DNA of 64,000 nt from Candidatus Protistibacter heckmannii (GCA_025050535.1 JALBVF010000001.1:62001-126000), one strand, 5' to 3'. Counted from the stretch's first letter, positions 20,391-30,775 are shown. Notes: generated from the letters alone by a model not told the origin. Program-made: numbers and translations.

Positions 20391-21399
20391 TCGGTAGAAT
20401 TGCACCACCGCCCTCCCCCGCAAGGCCGCGCTGCACTGCGTCGGCGCAGGCGCTGGAGCAGCCCAAGGCCACCATCGCCGTGGGCGGCAAGAACCTCATC
20501 TACTATCTCCCGCTCACCATCGCCGAGCGCCTGGGCTACTTCAAGGATGAAGGCCTGGACGTGAAGATCGTCGACTTCGCCGGCGGCTACAAGGCCCTGC
20601 AGGCGGTGGTCGGCGGCAGCGCCGACGTGGTCTCCGGCGCCTTCGAGCACACCATCAACCTGCAGTCCAAGGGCCAGTTCTATCAAGCCTTCGTGCTGCA
20701 TGGCCGCGCGCTGCAGATCGTCATGGGCGTGTCCAACAAGACTATGGCCGGCTACAAGGGCATCGCCGACCTCAAGGGCAAGAAGATTGGCGTGACCGCG
20801 CTGGGCTCCTCGACCAACATGATCGCCAACTACGTGCTCGCCAAGGGCGGGCTCAAGCCCAGCGACGTGTCCTTCATCGGCGTGGGCACCGCCAACGGCG
20901 CAGTCGCCGCGCTGCGCTCGGGCCAGATCGACGCCATCTCCAACCTCGATCCCGTCGTCTCCATGCTGATCATGAAGAACGACATCAAGATCGTCTCCGA
21001 CACGCGCAAGCTCAAGGAATCGCAGGCGCTGTTCGGCGGAAACATACCCGCCGCCTGCCTATACGCCTCGGCCAAGTTCATCGAGGCAAAACCCAAGACC
21101 GTTCAGGCCCTGGCCAACGCCAGGGTGCGCGCGCTCAAGTGGATGCAGAAGGCCGGCCCGAGCGACATCGTTACGACCGTCCCCGAGAGCTACCAGCTCG
21201 GCGACAAGGCGCTCTCCTGGCCGCCTGGGAAGGCGTGTGCGAAGCCATCTCGCCCGACGGCCTGATCCCCGCCGACGGCCCCAAGACCGTCTATTCCATG
21301 CTCCAGCAGTTCGAGACCGACATCCAGGGCAAGACCATCGACCTGTCCAAGGCCTACATCAACGCCTTCGCGCAGAAGGCCAACGCCAAGTACAAATAA
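20391..21399 (+). pseudogene. NitT/TauT-type ABC substrate-binding protein, fused to rlmJ and frameshifted
   Basis: The protein has the NMT1/SsuA-like receptor fold: KATIAVGGKNLIYYLPLTIA, LGYFKDEGLDVKIVDFAGG, GSADVVSGAFEHT, DLKGKKIGVTALGSSTNMI and LRSGQIDAISNLDP. Only the end of a signal peptide survives (CTASAQA), attached in frame to RlmJ. The native start and most of the signal peptide have been deleted. Near 21215 the frame shifts; the C-terminal piece (VCEAISPDGLIPADGPKTVY to QKANAKYK) is in another frame, ending at 21397-21399. With its export signal gone it cannot serve as a periplasmic receptor. It heads a three-gene transporter in which every gene is damaged. Confidence 0.8.
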
Positions 21400-21403
21400 G
21401 CCG

Positions 21404-21416
21404 CCCCCCCCCCCCC
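21404..21416 (+). repeat. Poly-C tract, 13 C
   Basis: Thirteen consecutive C residues lie 4 bases after the receptor stop and directly before AGGA and the ATG at 21433. Because it abuts the likely ribosome-binding site, a length change would alter spacing upstream of the ATPase but not its reading frame. Confidence 0.7.
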
Positions 21417-21432
21417 AGGAATACCCAGTATC

Positions 21433-22230
21433 ATGTCCCAGCCAGCAGAACGGGATGCCGGCCCGTTCGCCCTTTCCTTTGCCGGAGTCACCTGCGCCTT
21501 CGCCGGCGACAATGGCCAGACCTACACCCCGTGCGCGACGTCGACCTGCACGTCGGCGCGGGAGAATTCGTCTCCGTCGTCGGTCCCACGGACTGAGGAA
21601 AATCCACGCTGCTGAACGTGGCCTCCGGCCTGCTCGCGCCCTTGCAGGGCGAGGCGCAGGTCTTCGGCAAGCCGCTCGAGGACATCAACGCGCGCGCCGG
21701 CTATCTGTTCCAGGCCGAGGCGCTGATGCCCTGGAAAAGCGCGCTGGACAACGTCGCCGCCGGCCTCGTCTTCAAGGGCATGGCGCGGGCCGAGGCGCAT
21801 GCGTTCGCCGAGGACTGGCTCAAGCGCGTCGGCCTGGGCGGCTTCGGCGGCCGCTATCCGCACCAGCTCTCGGGCGGCATGCGCAAGCGTGTGGCACTGG
21901 CCCAGACTCTGGTGCTCGCCCCCGACGTCATCCTGATGGACGAGTCCTTCTCAGCGCTCGACATCCAGACCCGCCAGCTCATGGAAAACGAACTGCTCGA
22001 TCTCTGGTCGAGCAAGCGCAAGGCGGTGCTCTTCATCACCCACGACCTGGACGAGGCCATCGCCCTCTCCGATCGCGAGGTGGTGCTCTCCGCCGGCCCG
22101 GCGACGCGGCCGATCGGCGAATTCTCCATCGACCTGCCGCGCTTCGCCGAACTGCACGCCGCCGTCTGGGCCTTGCTGCACGAGGAAGTGCTCAAGAGCT
22201 ACGAACGCCAGCGCCGCGGAGAACGACATG
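21433..22230 (+). pseudogene. NitT/TauT-type ABC transporter ATPase, frameshift and TGA in Walker A
   Basis: The N-terminus (MSQPAERDAGPFALSFAGV) is read from 21433. Near 21525 the frame changes to VRDVDLHVGAGEFVSVVGPTD. A TGA at 21594-21596 replaces the residue before GKST of the P-loop. The remainder is open: LFQAEALMPWKS (Q-loop), HQLSGGMRKRVALAQ (signature), VILMDESFSALD (Walker B) and FITHDLDEAI (H-loop). The frame reaches the downstream permease without its own stop, so the 3' end may also be shifted. It is the energy-coupling subunit of the receptor at 20391 and the permease at 22228. Confidence 0.82.
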
Positions 22231-23026
22231 AGCGAACACCAGCCCAATCCGCCGAAAACCCCGCGCAAGGCCCCTCGCGCCTACAAGCCGGGCCGCGCCA
22301 CGCTCACCGTCTGGGAGGTGCTGGGCAGTTCGCCCGACATCGCCTTCTTCATCGGCGAACCGCTCAAGGTGGCCGGGCGCATCTGGTCCTGGTTCGTCGT
22401 CGAGAAGGACATCTACATCCATCTCGGCACCACCCTGCTCGAAACCGCGCTGGCCTTCGGCATTGCCACCGCCTTCGGACTGGCGCTGGGCCTGTGGCTG
22501 GCGCTCTCGCCCCTGGCCTCTGCCATCCTCGATCCCTACATCAAGGCGCTCAATTCCATGCCGCGCGTGATCCTCGCGCCGATCTTCGGCGTGTGGTTCG
22601 GCCTGGGCATCTGGTCCAAAGTGGCGCTCGCCATCACCCTGGTCTTCTTCATCGTCTTCTTCAACGTCTACCAGGGTGTGCGCGAAGTCAGCCTCGTGGT
22701 GCTCGCCAACGCGCGCATGCTCGGCGCCAAGCGCCGCCAGCTCCTGCGCCACATCTACCTGCCCTCGGCAACCAGCTGGGTGTTTTCCAGCCTGCCCACC
22801 TCTTTGGGCCGGGCTTTCGTCGGCGCGGTGATCGGGGAATACCTGGGTTCGGCACGCGGCGTCGGTTACCTGATCATGCAGGCCGAAGGCAGTTTCGACG
22901 TCAACACCGTCTTCGCCGGCATCGTCGTGCTGACCCGCCTTCGCCCTCTTCCTGGACGGCCTGTTGGGCCGGATTGAGCGCCGCCTGCTCACATGGCAAC
23001 CCAAGCCGGCGGCGGAAACCATTTAG
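22228..23026 (+). pseudogene. NitT/TauT-type ABC transporter permease, C-terminal frameshift
   Basis: The frame from ATG 22228 encodes about 240 residues of a SsuC/TauC-like permease with several hydrophobic helices and the coupling loop LVVLANARMLGAKRRQLLRH. An extra base near 22936 throws out the end. The native C-terminus, AFALFLDGLLGRIERRLL to PAAETI, is in the neighbouring frame and stops at 23024-23026. The last helix and tail are therefore altered, although most of the pore is intact. It is overlapped at its start by the ATPase frame. Confidence 0.8.
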
Positions 23027-23216
23027 TTGTTCCGCGCACTTGGCTCGTTGACAAAGCCCTTGCCTATATTCATCATGGCCGTAACATTGCCGGTCCGGGC
23101 GCGGATACTTAGAATTTAATACCGCCCCGAAGGCAGAGGCCAGACAGATATTCAAGCAGGCTGACATTGCGGATAAACGGTACCGGATGTGCGGGTGAAA
23201 ACCGAGCGGGGGCAGG

Positions 23217-23653
23217 ATGAGCGAAGCCGAACATGAATTGGGCCGCATCGACCTGAAGATCCTGGATGTGCTCCGGGGCGATGGGCGCATCTCCAACCTC
23301 AAGCTTGCCGAAGCGGTGTCCCTGTCCCCCACCGCCGTGCTCGCCCACGTGCAGCGCCTCACCCGCGAGGGCTATATCCGCGGCTACGAGGCCCAGCTCG
23401 ATCACGTCAAGCTCGGCGCCGGCCTGCTGGTCTTCGTCGAGGTCATGCTTGACCGCACCACGCCCAACGTCTTCGATTCCTTCAAGGCCGCCGTGCAGGC
23501 GCGCCCCGAAATCCTCGAATGCCACATGGTGGCCGACATGGACGCCTACCGCAGCTTCGCCGAGCGTGTGCTCTGGCAGTTGCCCGGCGTGCGCGAGACG
23601 TGCACCTACGCGGTGATGGAGAGGTCAAGGACACCACGCGGCTGCCGCTCTGA
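23217..23653 (+). pseudogene. Lrp/AsnC-family regulator, internal deletion and frameshift
   Basis: The N-terminal helix-turn-helix (LGRIDLKILDVLRGDGRISNLKLAEAVSLSPTAV in pieces) and start of the RAM ligand domain (GLLVFVEVMLD) are clear. After ILECHMV the usual GxxDYLLKVR strand is missing and the frame jumps to ADMDAYRSFAERVLW. A further one-base change near 23622 puts the standard EVKDTTRLPL end in another frame, stopping at 23651-23653. Lrp-type proteins sense amino acids or related ligands as octamers; this one has lost part of the sensor. Confidence 0.82.
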
Positions 23654-23678
23654 ACGCCAGGGCGACCGCTCCATCCCC

Positions 23679-24482
23679 TCACTCCTTGTAGACCACCTTC
23701 TGCGTGGTCGCCAGCGGCGCGGGCGCGCCGGCGGCGTTGCGGCCCCAGACGCGGGCCTCCTGGTCGAAGAATCCACGGCTGTAGATCTGCCCCTTGCCTT
23801 CGCAGGCGAGGTGGGCTTCGCCATGGTCCGCCAGGGCCTGGGCGTCGGAGTGGAAATAGACGTTCATCGACACCGTGCCGATCGGCACGAACTGCGGCCG
23901 GCGCAGGAACAGGCGCGGGAAGAAGGAATCGCAGATCGAGGTCAGCGAGGCGAAGTCCAGCGTGCGCGGCGTCGCGTCGCGCACCCAGGCCTTGCTGTAG
24001 CTTTCGGGATTGTCCTGGCCGAACCGCCATTCCGGATACAGCAGCGCATACATCTTCGGCCAGGCCATGCCCTCGCGCAGCACCGCCTGCTTGCAGGTTT
24101 CCGGCGCCGGCATCGCGGGCGGCTCCGCGTCGGTCACGCTCCAGGTGTCGCGGCGGTTGGCGAACATCGCCAACGCGCTGATCACTGCCTCCTCGCTCTC
24201 CCCCTGCAGCAGATCGATGCTCCAATGCTGGCTGTTGCGGTTGGTGCGCTGCAGGCGCGGCTTGAGGCGGAATTCGCTCTCGGTCAGCGGCGCGGCGAAG
24301 TTCACGGTGAGCTGCACCGGCTCGCCGAGCCGGCGCGCGTCGACCAGCAGGCCTTGCAGCATGGTGGCGGCGGTGATGCCGCCGTAGGGGCCGACGAAAT
24401 TCCAGTACAGCTCGCTGGTGTGCCCGCGCAGACTGCCATCGGGCATGGGTTCAAGGCGGATCGCCTCGTCGAACGGATGCAT
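23679..24482 (-). CDS. Acyl-CoA thioesterase-like protein (double hot-dog)
   Basis: This intact 267-residue protein has the TesB-like arrangement: an N-terminal hot-dog with NFVGPYGGITAATMLQG and VNFAAPLTESEF, and a C-terminal hot-dog with SLTSICDSFFPRLF and TVSMNVYFH. Such proteins hydrolyse acyl-CoA thioesters. It lies in a decayed catabolic cluster with an isomerase, an SDR and a TetR regulator, and is the only complete enzyme there. It stops with TGA. I cannot name a substrate. Confidence 0.8.
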   Translation of the reverse strand: MHPFDEAIRLEPMPDGSLRGHTSELYWNFVGPYGGITAATMLQGLLVDARRLGEPVQLTVNFAAPLTESEFRLKPRLQRTNRNSQHWSIDLLQGESEEAVISALAMFANRRDTWSVTDAEPPAMPAPETCKQAVLREGMAWPKMYALLYPEWRFGQDNPESYSKAWVRDATPRTLDFASLTSICDSFFPRLFLRRPQFVPIGTVSMNVYFHSDAQALADHGEAHLACEGKGQIYSRGFFDQEARVWGRNAAGAPAPLATTQKVVYKE

Positions 24483-24537
24483 CCTCTTCCTTTGTCCAAA
24501 GCAGCACGGCGAAGCGCGGCAAAACAGCGCGCGCGGC

Positions 24538-25121
24538 TCAGGCCGCGGCCAGCGCCTCTTCCACGAAGCCCAGGCGGTACTGGCCCCAGTACATCTCCTC
24601 GCCGATGAAGAAGGCGCCGCGCTCCACCGCCTTCGCGGTGACGGTCTTGAGTTCTTCCTTCACCGACGGGTCGGCGGTCTGAGCCACCAGCGCCGCCGGA
24701 TTGAAACCGGTGGCGGCCAGCACGCCGCCCACCACCTGCGGATTGTTCATTTTCAGCTGCTTGACCCACATCGCGTCGAAGACCGCGTCCAGATAGCGCA
24801 GCAGCTCGGTGTCGCCATTGCGTTGCACGGCAATCGCGCCGCGCATCAGCAGCAGCGTGTTGATCGGGAAAAACGGATTGAGCGCCAGGGGCACGCCGAA
24901 GCGCTTCGCCCAACGCTGGATGTCCACGTCCAGCGCCTTGCCCTTGGCGGGAATCGTCGCCTGGCTGTGGTTGCCCGTCGGCTGGAACACGCCGCCGAGC
25001 AAGAACGGCTGCCAGACGACCTGCGCGACTTGACACGCTGCGATCGGCGGCAGCGCCTTGTAGGCGAGATAGGTGTATAGGGGCTGCCAACGTCCAGATA
25101 AAACTCCACTTGCTTGCCCAT
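24538..25121 (-). pseudogene. 2-hydroxychromene-2-carboxylate isomerase family (DsbA-like), frameshifted
   Basis: The start MGKQVEFYLDVGSPYT is the classic N-terminus of the HCCA isomerase / kappa-GST thioredoxin fold. One extra base at about 25072 (ACACCTATCT) ends that frame. The rest (LGGVFQPTGNHSQATIPAKG, RWAKRFGVPLALNPFFPINT, GAFFIGEEMYWGQYRLGFVEE) is open in another frame to 24538. These glutathione-dependent enzymes act in naphthalene-type aromatic degradation or related routes. Apart from the single base the gene looks complete. Confidence 0.85.
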
Positions 25122-25177
25122 GCTCGTCTCCTGGTGTCGTCTTCTTGTTGTGATCTTCCCGCCGCTCGGCCCGCGGC

Positions 25178-25880
25178 TTACCAGCTTTCCATCCAGGGCC
25201 TCAGGTCCGCCTCGTGCGTCCAGGCGTTGCGCGGTTGGCAATGCCATTGCCAGTAAGTCTCGGCGATGGCGTCCGGATCGAGGATGCCGTCCTGCGCCTT
25301 GGCGGCGTAGCGTTCGGGAAAGTTGTCGCGGATAAAGGCGGTGTCGATCGCGCCGTCGATCACGAGATGGCTGACGTGGATGCCCTTCGGACCGAGTTCG
25401 CAGGCCATGCTTTGCGCCGGCGAAGGCGGCGAAGCCCTCGCGGCCGCGCATGCTGGCGGTGGCGCCGGTGAAGAAGATCGAGCCCGTGCCGCGCGGCAGC
25501 ATCACCTTCGCGGCTTCGCGGCCGGCGAGGAAACCCGCGAAGGCCGCCATCTCCCAGGCCTTGCGGTAGACGCGCGCGGTGGTCTCGGTGATGCCGAAGC
25601 ACACGTTCGCGCCGATGTTGAAGATCACCGCATGCAGCGGCCCGACATCCGCCTCGATGCCGACGAAGAGCTTTTCCACCTCTTCCTCCTCGCGCGCGTC
25701 GGAGGCGAAGGCATGCGCCTCGCCGCCCTCGGTGCGGATGCGCTCAACGAGAGGATGAAGCTTGTCGGCGCTGCGCCACGTGACGCAGACGGCATAGCTC
25801 TCGCGGGCGAAGCGCCGCGCGATCGCGCCGCCGGTGGCGTCTCCGGCGCCGATCACCAGCACCGCTTTTTTGTCGCTCAT
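25178..25880 (-). pseudogene. Short-chain dehydrogenase/reductase, frameshifted
   Basis: The N-terminus MSDKKAVLVIGAGDATGGAI holds the NAD(P)-binding glycine motif. It continues through AHAFASDARE, VIFNIGANV and GSIFFTGATASMRG to FAGAKHGLR near 25415, where the frame shifts. The C-terminus MACELGPKGIHVSHLVIDGA to LRPWMESW lies in another frame ending at 25178. The usual Tyr of the YxxxK motif is Phe (FAGAK), as in a known SDR subgroup, so only the frameshift is clearly damaging. The gene is about 40 bp from the TetR remnant. Confidence 0.83.
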
Positions 25881-25915
25881 GGGGAGGCCTCCTCCAGCCT
25901 GCTTGTCTGTTGCAC

Positions 25916-26505
25916 CTATTTGTTCTTGTCGTCGGCGCCGGCCGCCGACGGGGCGCGCATCGCCTGCTGGCGGCAGGCCTTGAGAATGGCGTCGGACAGC
26001 GTGCGGTCGTCGACCGCGCGCGACAGCATCAGTCCTCCGATCAGCTGCGCCAGTATTGCCAGCGTCAGGCTGTCGCGCTCGGCCTCGGGCAGCCCGGGCG
26101 GCAGGCGCGCCTCGATCATCTTGCGGAAGATCAGCAGCCGCTCAGTGAGCACTGCTTGACCGGCTCGCCGGCGCGTGCCACGTCGGGCGTGAGCGCCGCG
26201 AACAGGCAGCCCTCGACCATGCCGTCACGGTGCGAGCGGCTCAAGTAGGCGCGGACCAGATAGTCCAGGCCCATCTCCGGCACGCCCTGGCCCAGCGTGG
26301 ACGCAGTGCTGGCGATGGCCTCGGCGAAGAGGTCTTCCTTGGAAGCGAAATGGGAATAGAAGCCGCCCGGCGTCAGGCCGGCGCCAGCCATCACCGCGTC
26401 GACGCCCACGCCGTGGCAGCCGCGCCCTCGGAAGAGCCGGCTGCCGGCGTTCAGGATGCTCTGGCGGGACTGCTGCTTATGGGTCAGGGAATAACGCATG
26501 GTCAA
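25916..26505 (-). pseudogene. TetR-family regulator, frameshifted
   Basis: The N-terminal DNA-binding domain is complete (SILNAGSRLFRGRGCHGVGVD, LTPGGFYSHFASKEDLF). The ligand domain runs to DVARAGEPVKQ, where one base is missing near 26152. LTERLLIFRKMIEARLPPG to GADDKNK continues in another frame, ending at 25916. TetR proteins repress neighbouring genes until they bind a small molecule. Its position beside the SDR/isomerase/thioesterase genes suggests it controlled them. Truncation would remove the dimerisation helices. Confidence 0.85.
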
Positions 26506-26686
26506 ATTCCATGACGAACATCATTTAATTTAACCATATTTTCTGGAACGCTAAAATTCCTCGTTTTCCCTGTCCCGGCATGGCGCCGGCGGCACCGCTG
26601 CCGGCGCGGCCCGCGCTTGCGTTCCCGCCGGTCTGCGCCAAGCCGCGCCGCTCAGTCTGGCGCAGCCCAGCCATGGGGGAAACGGC

Positions 26687-27672
26687 TCAGTCCAGCGAGG
26701 CGCCCGAGGACTTCACCGCCACCGCCAAGCGCTCGGTTTCGCTGCGGATATAGGCGCAGAGCTGCTCGGGCGTGCTGGTGCGCGGCTCCATGCCTTCCTT
26801 GATCGGGCGTTCCTTCACCTCGGGCATGTTGATGATCTTCACCAGCTCGGCGTTGACCTGGGTGATGAAATACTTGGGCGTGCCGGCGGGCGCGACCAGG
26901 CTCTGCCAGGCCACCGCCTCGAAGCCGGCGGTGCCCGGCAGGCCGCTTTCACGCACCGTGCCCACCTCGGGCAGGCTGGGCACGCGCTCGGCCGTGGTCA
27001 CCTCCAGCGCGCGCAGCTTGACGTTGCGGATATACGGCAGGGCCGGCGCGATATCGGTGAACATCATCTGCACCTGGCCGCCGAGCAGGTCGGTGAGGCC
27101 CAGGGCGCTGCCCTTGTAGGGCACGTGGCCGATATTGATGCCGACCGCCGTGCGGAACATCTCCGCGCACAGGTGCTGCGGACTGCCGTTGCCGGCCGAG
27201 GCGTAGTGCAGCTCGCCGGGCTTGCTCTTGGACAGGGCGATCAGCTCGGCCAGGGTGTTGGCCTTGACCGAGGGATGCACGACCACCACCAGCGGCACCG
27301 CCGCGATCAGCCCCACGGGCGCGAAGTCGCGCTGCGGCTGGTAGGACAGCGATTTGTACAGCGAAGGATTGATCGCCAGCATGGTGCTCGTCGCCACCAG
27401 CAGCGTGCGGCCGTCCGGCGCCGAATGCGCCACCAACTGCGCGCCGATGCCGCTGCCCGCACCCGGCCGGTTGTCGACGATGACGCTGCGCTTGAGCGCG
27501 TTCTCCAGGTTCTGCGCGACGATGCGGCCCAGCAAGTTGGTGGAGCCGCCCGGCGGATAGGGTACGACACCGTGATCAGCTTGCCGCCCGTGGCCGGCTG
27601 CGCCAGCACCGCGCCATTCAGAACCAGGCTGGCCGTCAAGGCCTGCGCCAGGGAAATTCACTTGCTTTTCAT
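26687..27672 (-). pseudogene. Tripartite-tricarboxylate receptor (Bug/TctC family), nonsense and frameshift
   Basis: The ATG at 27672 is followed by Lys-Ser-Lys and then a TGA at codon 5. The same frame then gives a signal peptide (LAQALTASLVLNGAVLAQP). Near 27560 the frame shifts and the mature Bug protein continues: PPGGSTNLLGRIVAQNLE, VIVDNRPGAGSGIGAQLVA, HYASAGNGSPQHL and GHVPYKGSALGLTDLLGGQV. Bug proteins are periplasmic receptors abundant in Alcaligenaceae. Both defects lie at the export end. Confidence 0.86.
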
Positions 27673-27740
27673 CTCGTCTCCTGCGATCCGCAGGATGGCG
27701 GTCTTGGTTTGTCTTTCCCGGTCCGATCCAGGCCGCCGCC

Positions 27741-29367
27741 TCACGCGGCCAAATGCTTCGCCGGCTTCGCGGCCAGCGCGCCGCGGATCGTGTCGATCAG
27801 CGTGAGCGGATCCGCCGGCGCCACGTCGCCGCGCCAGGCCACGTGCTGGTCCGGACGCGCCAGCAGCAGCGCATGACGATACACGGCGGGCCGCAGCGCG
27901 GGATCCACGTCCAGCATCTTGAGCGGCACGCCGCACCCGCGCGCGTGCCTCGAGCAGTGCCTCCACCAGCACGGCCGGATCGAAGCGTAGCAGCGTGTAG
28001 TCGGGCCCGAGGCGATCGTACAGCGAAGCGCCGTCCGCCAGCGTGAAATGCGGCACGTGGCAGCCCGGCACCGTCGACGCCGTGAAGCCGCCCATGCTGT
28101 AGGCCGGCTGCGCCTCGCTGTCGTAGGCGATCAGCGGCGAGCCGTCATAGTAATAGCCGAAGTTCAGGCCCGCGCAGCAATACTGCTGCACGTTCAGATC
28201 GTAGATGCGCTGGCCAAAGGCCGCGCGCAGGGCGTCGGCCTCCGGCCCCGCCGCCTCGATCTACGCCGGCACCGCGCCACGCGCCTTGGCCATGGCGTGC
28301 GCATGGTTCATCGCGAAGACGGACACCTGCTCGGTGATCGGCTGGCGCTCGGCGACATAAGCGTCGAGGATGGCCTCGTCGGCCCAGCCGCGCAGCGCGG
28401 CATCGCCGGCGATGAACACGCTGCGGTCGTGGAAGCGGTCGGCCACCAGGTGGCGGCCGAACCAGTCCTCCTTGCTGATGACTTCGTATTCGAAGTCCGC
28501 GCCCACCCCGAGGATGTCGCGGATGCAGCGGTCACGGTCCACCGAGTCGAAATCGGCCTCGCCGTCGAGCAGGTAGTTGTGGATCAGCCAGGTTTCCTTG
28601 CCGTCGATCGCGTACATGTTGCCGCAGCGGCGCGTGTTGAGCGAGAAGGTCGCCCAGGCCGGCCGGTGCTTGAACAGCGACAGCAGTTTTGGCTTGCGGA
28701 TATAGGTGGACTGCACGCGCTGCACCACCGCGTCGCCCTGCAGGCTCTCGCCGATGCCCTTGCGCACCATCGAGCGCCCGCCGTCGCAGCCGACGAGATA
28801 GGCTGCGCGGAAATGCAGCTCGGCGCCGTCATCCAGCGAGCTGGCGTGCACCGTCACGCCCTTGGCGTCCTGGTCGAAGTCGCTCACCTCGATGCAGTTG
28901 ACGATGCGGATATTCGGCATCGCCGCCGCATGCTCGAACAGCAGCGGCTCGAGGAAGATCTGGTTGATGCGGTGCGGTAGCTCGGCAGTGGGCCAGCCGG
29001 TGTCGGGGCCGGGCGCGCCTTCGCGGCGCTCGCGGCGGCCGGTGATGGGAATGCGGGTCAGCTCCAGATCCGAGACGGCGCTGACGCGGTAGGCTACGTC
29101 GTGCGCATAGTCGTCGGGCTGGCCGGCGGCGCGTACCTTCTCCGCCATGCCGAGGCGACGGAAGACTTCCATCGAGCGGACCGCCACGTGGTTGCACTTC
29201 ACCTCGGGCGGCTCGCCGCGGCGGCGTTGCTCGAGCACCGTCACCGGAATGCCGCGCCAAGCCAGATCCATCGCCAGCACCAGACCCACCCGGCCGGCGC
29301 CCACGATCAGCACGCCGGCGTTCTGCCGGGCGGCGGACTGCCCCTCGTGCTGCGTCTCCTGAATCAT
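27741..29367 (-). pseudogene. FAD-dependent aromatic monooxygenase, deletion, TAG and frameshift
   Basis: The protein resembles PheA/TfdB/MhpA-type hydroxylases: GVLIVGAGRVGLVLAMDLAW (FAD motif), GRRERREGAPGPDTGW, a DG motif in LVGCDGGRSMVRKGIG, and GDAA. After GDAA the usual PxxGxGxNxGxxDAxNL block is deleted and the frame resumes at LRGWADEAILDAYVAERQP. A TAG at 28261-28263 interrupts the frame (RGAVPA, stop, IEAAGPE). Near 27940 a frameshift moves the C-terminal thioredoxin-like part (MLDVDPALRPAVYRHALLL) to another frame, ending at 27741. Start ATG 29367 (MIQETQ) is preferred to an upstream ATG at 29427 that lacks a recognisable domain. Confidence 0.84.
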
Positions 29368-29451
29368 CTTCTTGCTCTTGTCGGTCTTGAATCCGTTGAA
29401 GTTACGCAGCATCATCCATAAAGACAAATGGAAATTTTTTATCCAATCCTA

Positions 29452-30460
29452 TTGATCCAGCACTTAAACATTGAGCTTATTGAGTGATATAGAGTCGGCA
29501 TGTTGCATGGACAAAATCGACTCGAGAACGCTGCCGGTAGCCGCCCTGAACGAACGGCACCGACGTGTGGTGAAAATGCGGATGGATGGCGTGAGCCTGA
29601 AGGACGCAGCGGCGCAATGCGAGATGTCGTGCAGACGGTCATTGCGGCGGTGAAGGCGTATCACGCGGACGGGTGGAGGGCCCTCGACGTAGAGCGCCCC
29701 GGGCGCCCACAGGGTACGGGCAGAACGCTGACGGCGGAGCAGGAACGCGAGGTTCAGCGGCTGATCCGCGACCGCACGCCCGACCAGTTGAAGATGATCT
29801 ATGCGCTGTGGAGCCGCCAGGCAGTGGCCGAGTTGATCCTTAACCGATAAGGCATCAAGCTGGCCGTTCGCACGATGGGCCTGTATCTGGAGCGTTGGGG
29901 CTTCACGCCGAAAAAGCCCATGAAGAAGGCCTACGAGCAGTCGCCGGCGGCGGTGAAAAAGTGGCTCGACGGAGGACTCCCCAAGACGCCCGTGATTCGC
30001 GTGAACAACAAGCGCCACGGCTTGTCGGTGATCTCCACCGTCACCAACAAGAGCCAGATGCGCTGGCAGGCCTTAGACGGAGCGTTGAGCGCCGACATTC
30101 TGATCGATTTCCTGCGCCGGCTGGTCAAGGATGCCGGCCGAAAGATCTACCTGATCCTGGACAACCTGCGCGTGCACTACAGCAAGCCCGTAAAGGCCTG
30201 GCTGGCCGAGCAAAAGCACGAGATTGAAGTCTTCTACTTGCCCAGCTACAGCCCCGAACTGAGCCCCAACGAAATGGCCAATGCCGACCTGAAGCAGGTC
30301 GGCACCAAACTCGCTCCAGCTCGCTCGAAGCTGCAACTGGTGAAGGCCACGCGCCAGCATCTGCTCAGCGTTTAGCGACAGCCCGAGCGCGTCAAGAGCT
30401 ACTTCGAACATGCGCCGGTTCGGTATGCTGCTTGAGTTCATTGTTTCAACGCCGGATAAA
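29452..30460 (+). mobile_element. IS-A copy 2, 1009-bp deletion derivative
   Basis: The element is flanked by TA (29450-29451 and 30461-30462). Inverted-repeat ends match IS-A. It is 105 bp shorter than full-length copies. The missing segment lies within the transposase, near 29970-29980, where KKWLD joins GGLPK then TPVIRV. The same deletion and the same one-base deletion near 29632 occur in the copy at 56429, so the shortened form was itself duplicated by transposition. It sits just upstream of the FAD monooxygenase remnant. Confidence 0.92.
29507..30435 (+). pseudogene. IS-A transposase (copy 2), shifted, deleted and stopped
   Basis: Starting MDKIDSRTLPVAALNER, the frame is lost at about 29632 by a one-base deletion after CEMS. 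It resumes in the neighbouring frame, meets TAA at 29848-29850, and lacks 35 codons that include HWGDET with the first catalytic Asp. It meets the shared TAG at 30373-30375 and ends at 30435. The second Asp (LILDN) and Glu (SPELSPNE) remain. No active enzyme can be made from it. Confidence 0.88.
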
Positions 30461-30462
30461 TA

Positions 30463-30621
30463 AAATTGAGTAAGCAACTTCCGCGGATAATTTATGGAAA
30501 TCCATATGGCATTTCGTTCATCCATTTGTTGGAAAAAACTGCGAATCTGACGAATGCCAATTCGGATCTCATAAAAGAGGCGCTGACGCAGGGCATCTAC
30601 ATGAAGGACATTCACAGGTAA
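30463..30621 (+). pseudogene. Unrecognised 3' gene fragment next to IS-A copy 2
   Basis: An open frame of about 50 codons reads out of the IS boundary (LPRIIYGNPYGISFIHLLEK in part, then ANLTNANSDLIKEAL) and ends TAA at 30619-30621. Composition is noticeably more A+T-rich than neighbouring genes. It looks like the C-terminal end of a gene whose front was removed when the IS arrived or by a later deletion. I do not recognise the family. Confidence 0.35.
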
Positions 30622-30734
30622 TAACTGGCCTCGGAGAAGCCGTGGCGCCGGCATAGCCCTGCCGCCACCGTCAGCCCCGCCTCGGCTTCTCGCAGAAACC
30701 CAATGATTTGCTCTTCTGTAAAGCGCTTTTTCAT
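30618..30734 (-). pseudogene. IS3-family OrfA transposase fragment
   Basis: A minus-strand ATG at 30734 begins MKKRFTEEQIIGFLREAEAG, followed by LTVAAGLCRRHGFSEASYY. This is the helix-turn-helix N-terminus of IS3-family (IS51/IS407-like) OrfA proteins. Only about 39 codons remain; the rest of the element, including the DDE domain, is absent. Upstream, about 30735-30775, sequence resembling the element terminus (GAGTCCAATCCC) persists. Confidence 0.7.
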
Positions 30735-30775
30735 GTCCAATCTCCGGTCGCTTGGGATTGGACTCTAAATTCAGC

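Noticed and set aside
23217-24608. A 460-codon Lrp-like protein
   Set aside because: The regulator ends by frameshift near 23622; everything after it is the antisense of the thioesterase gene.
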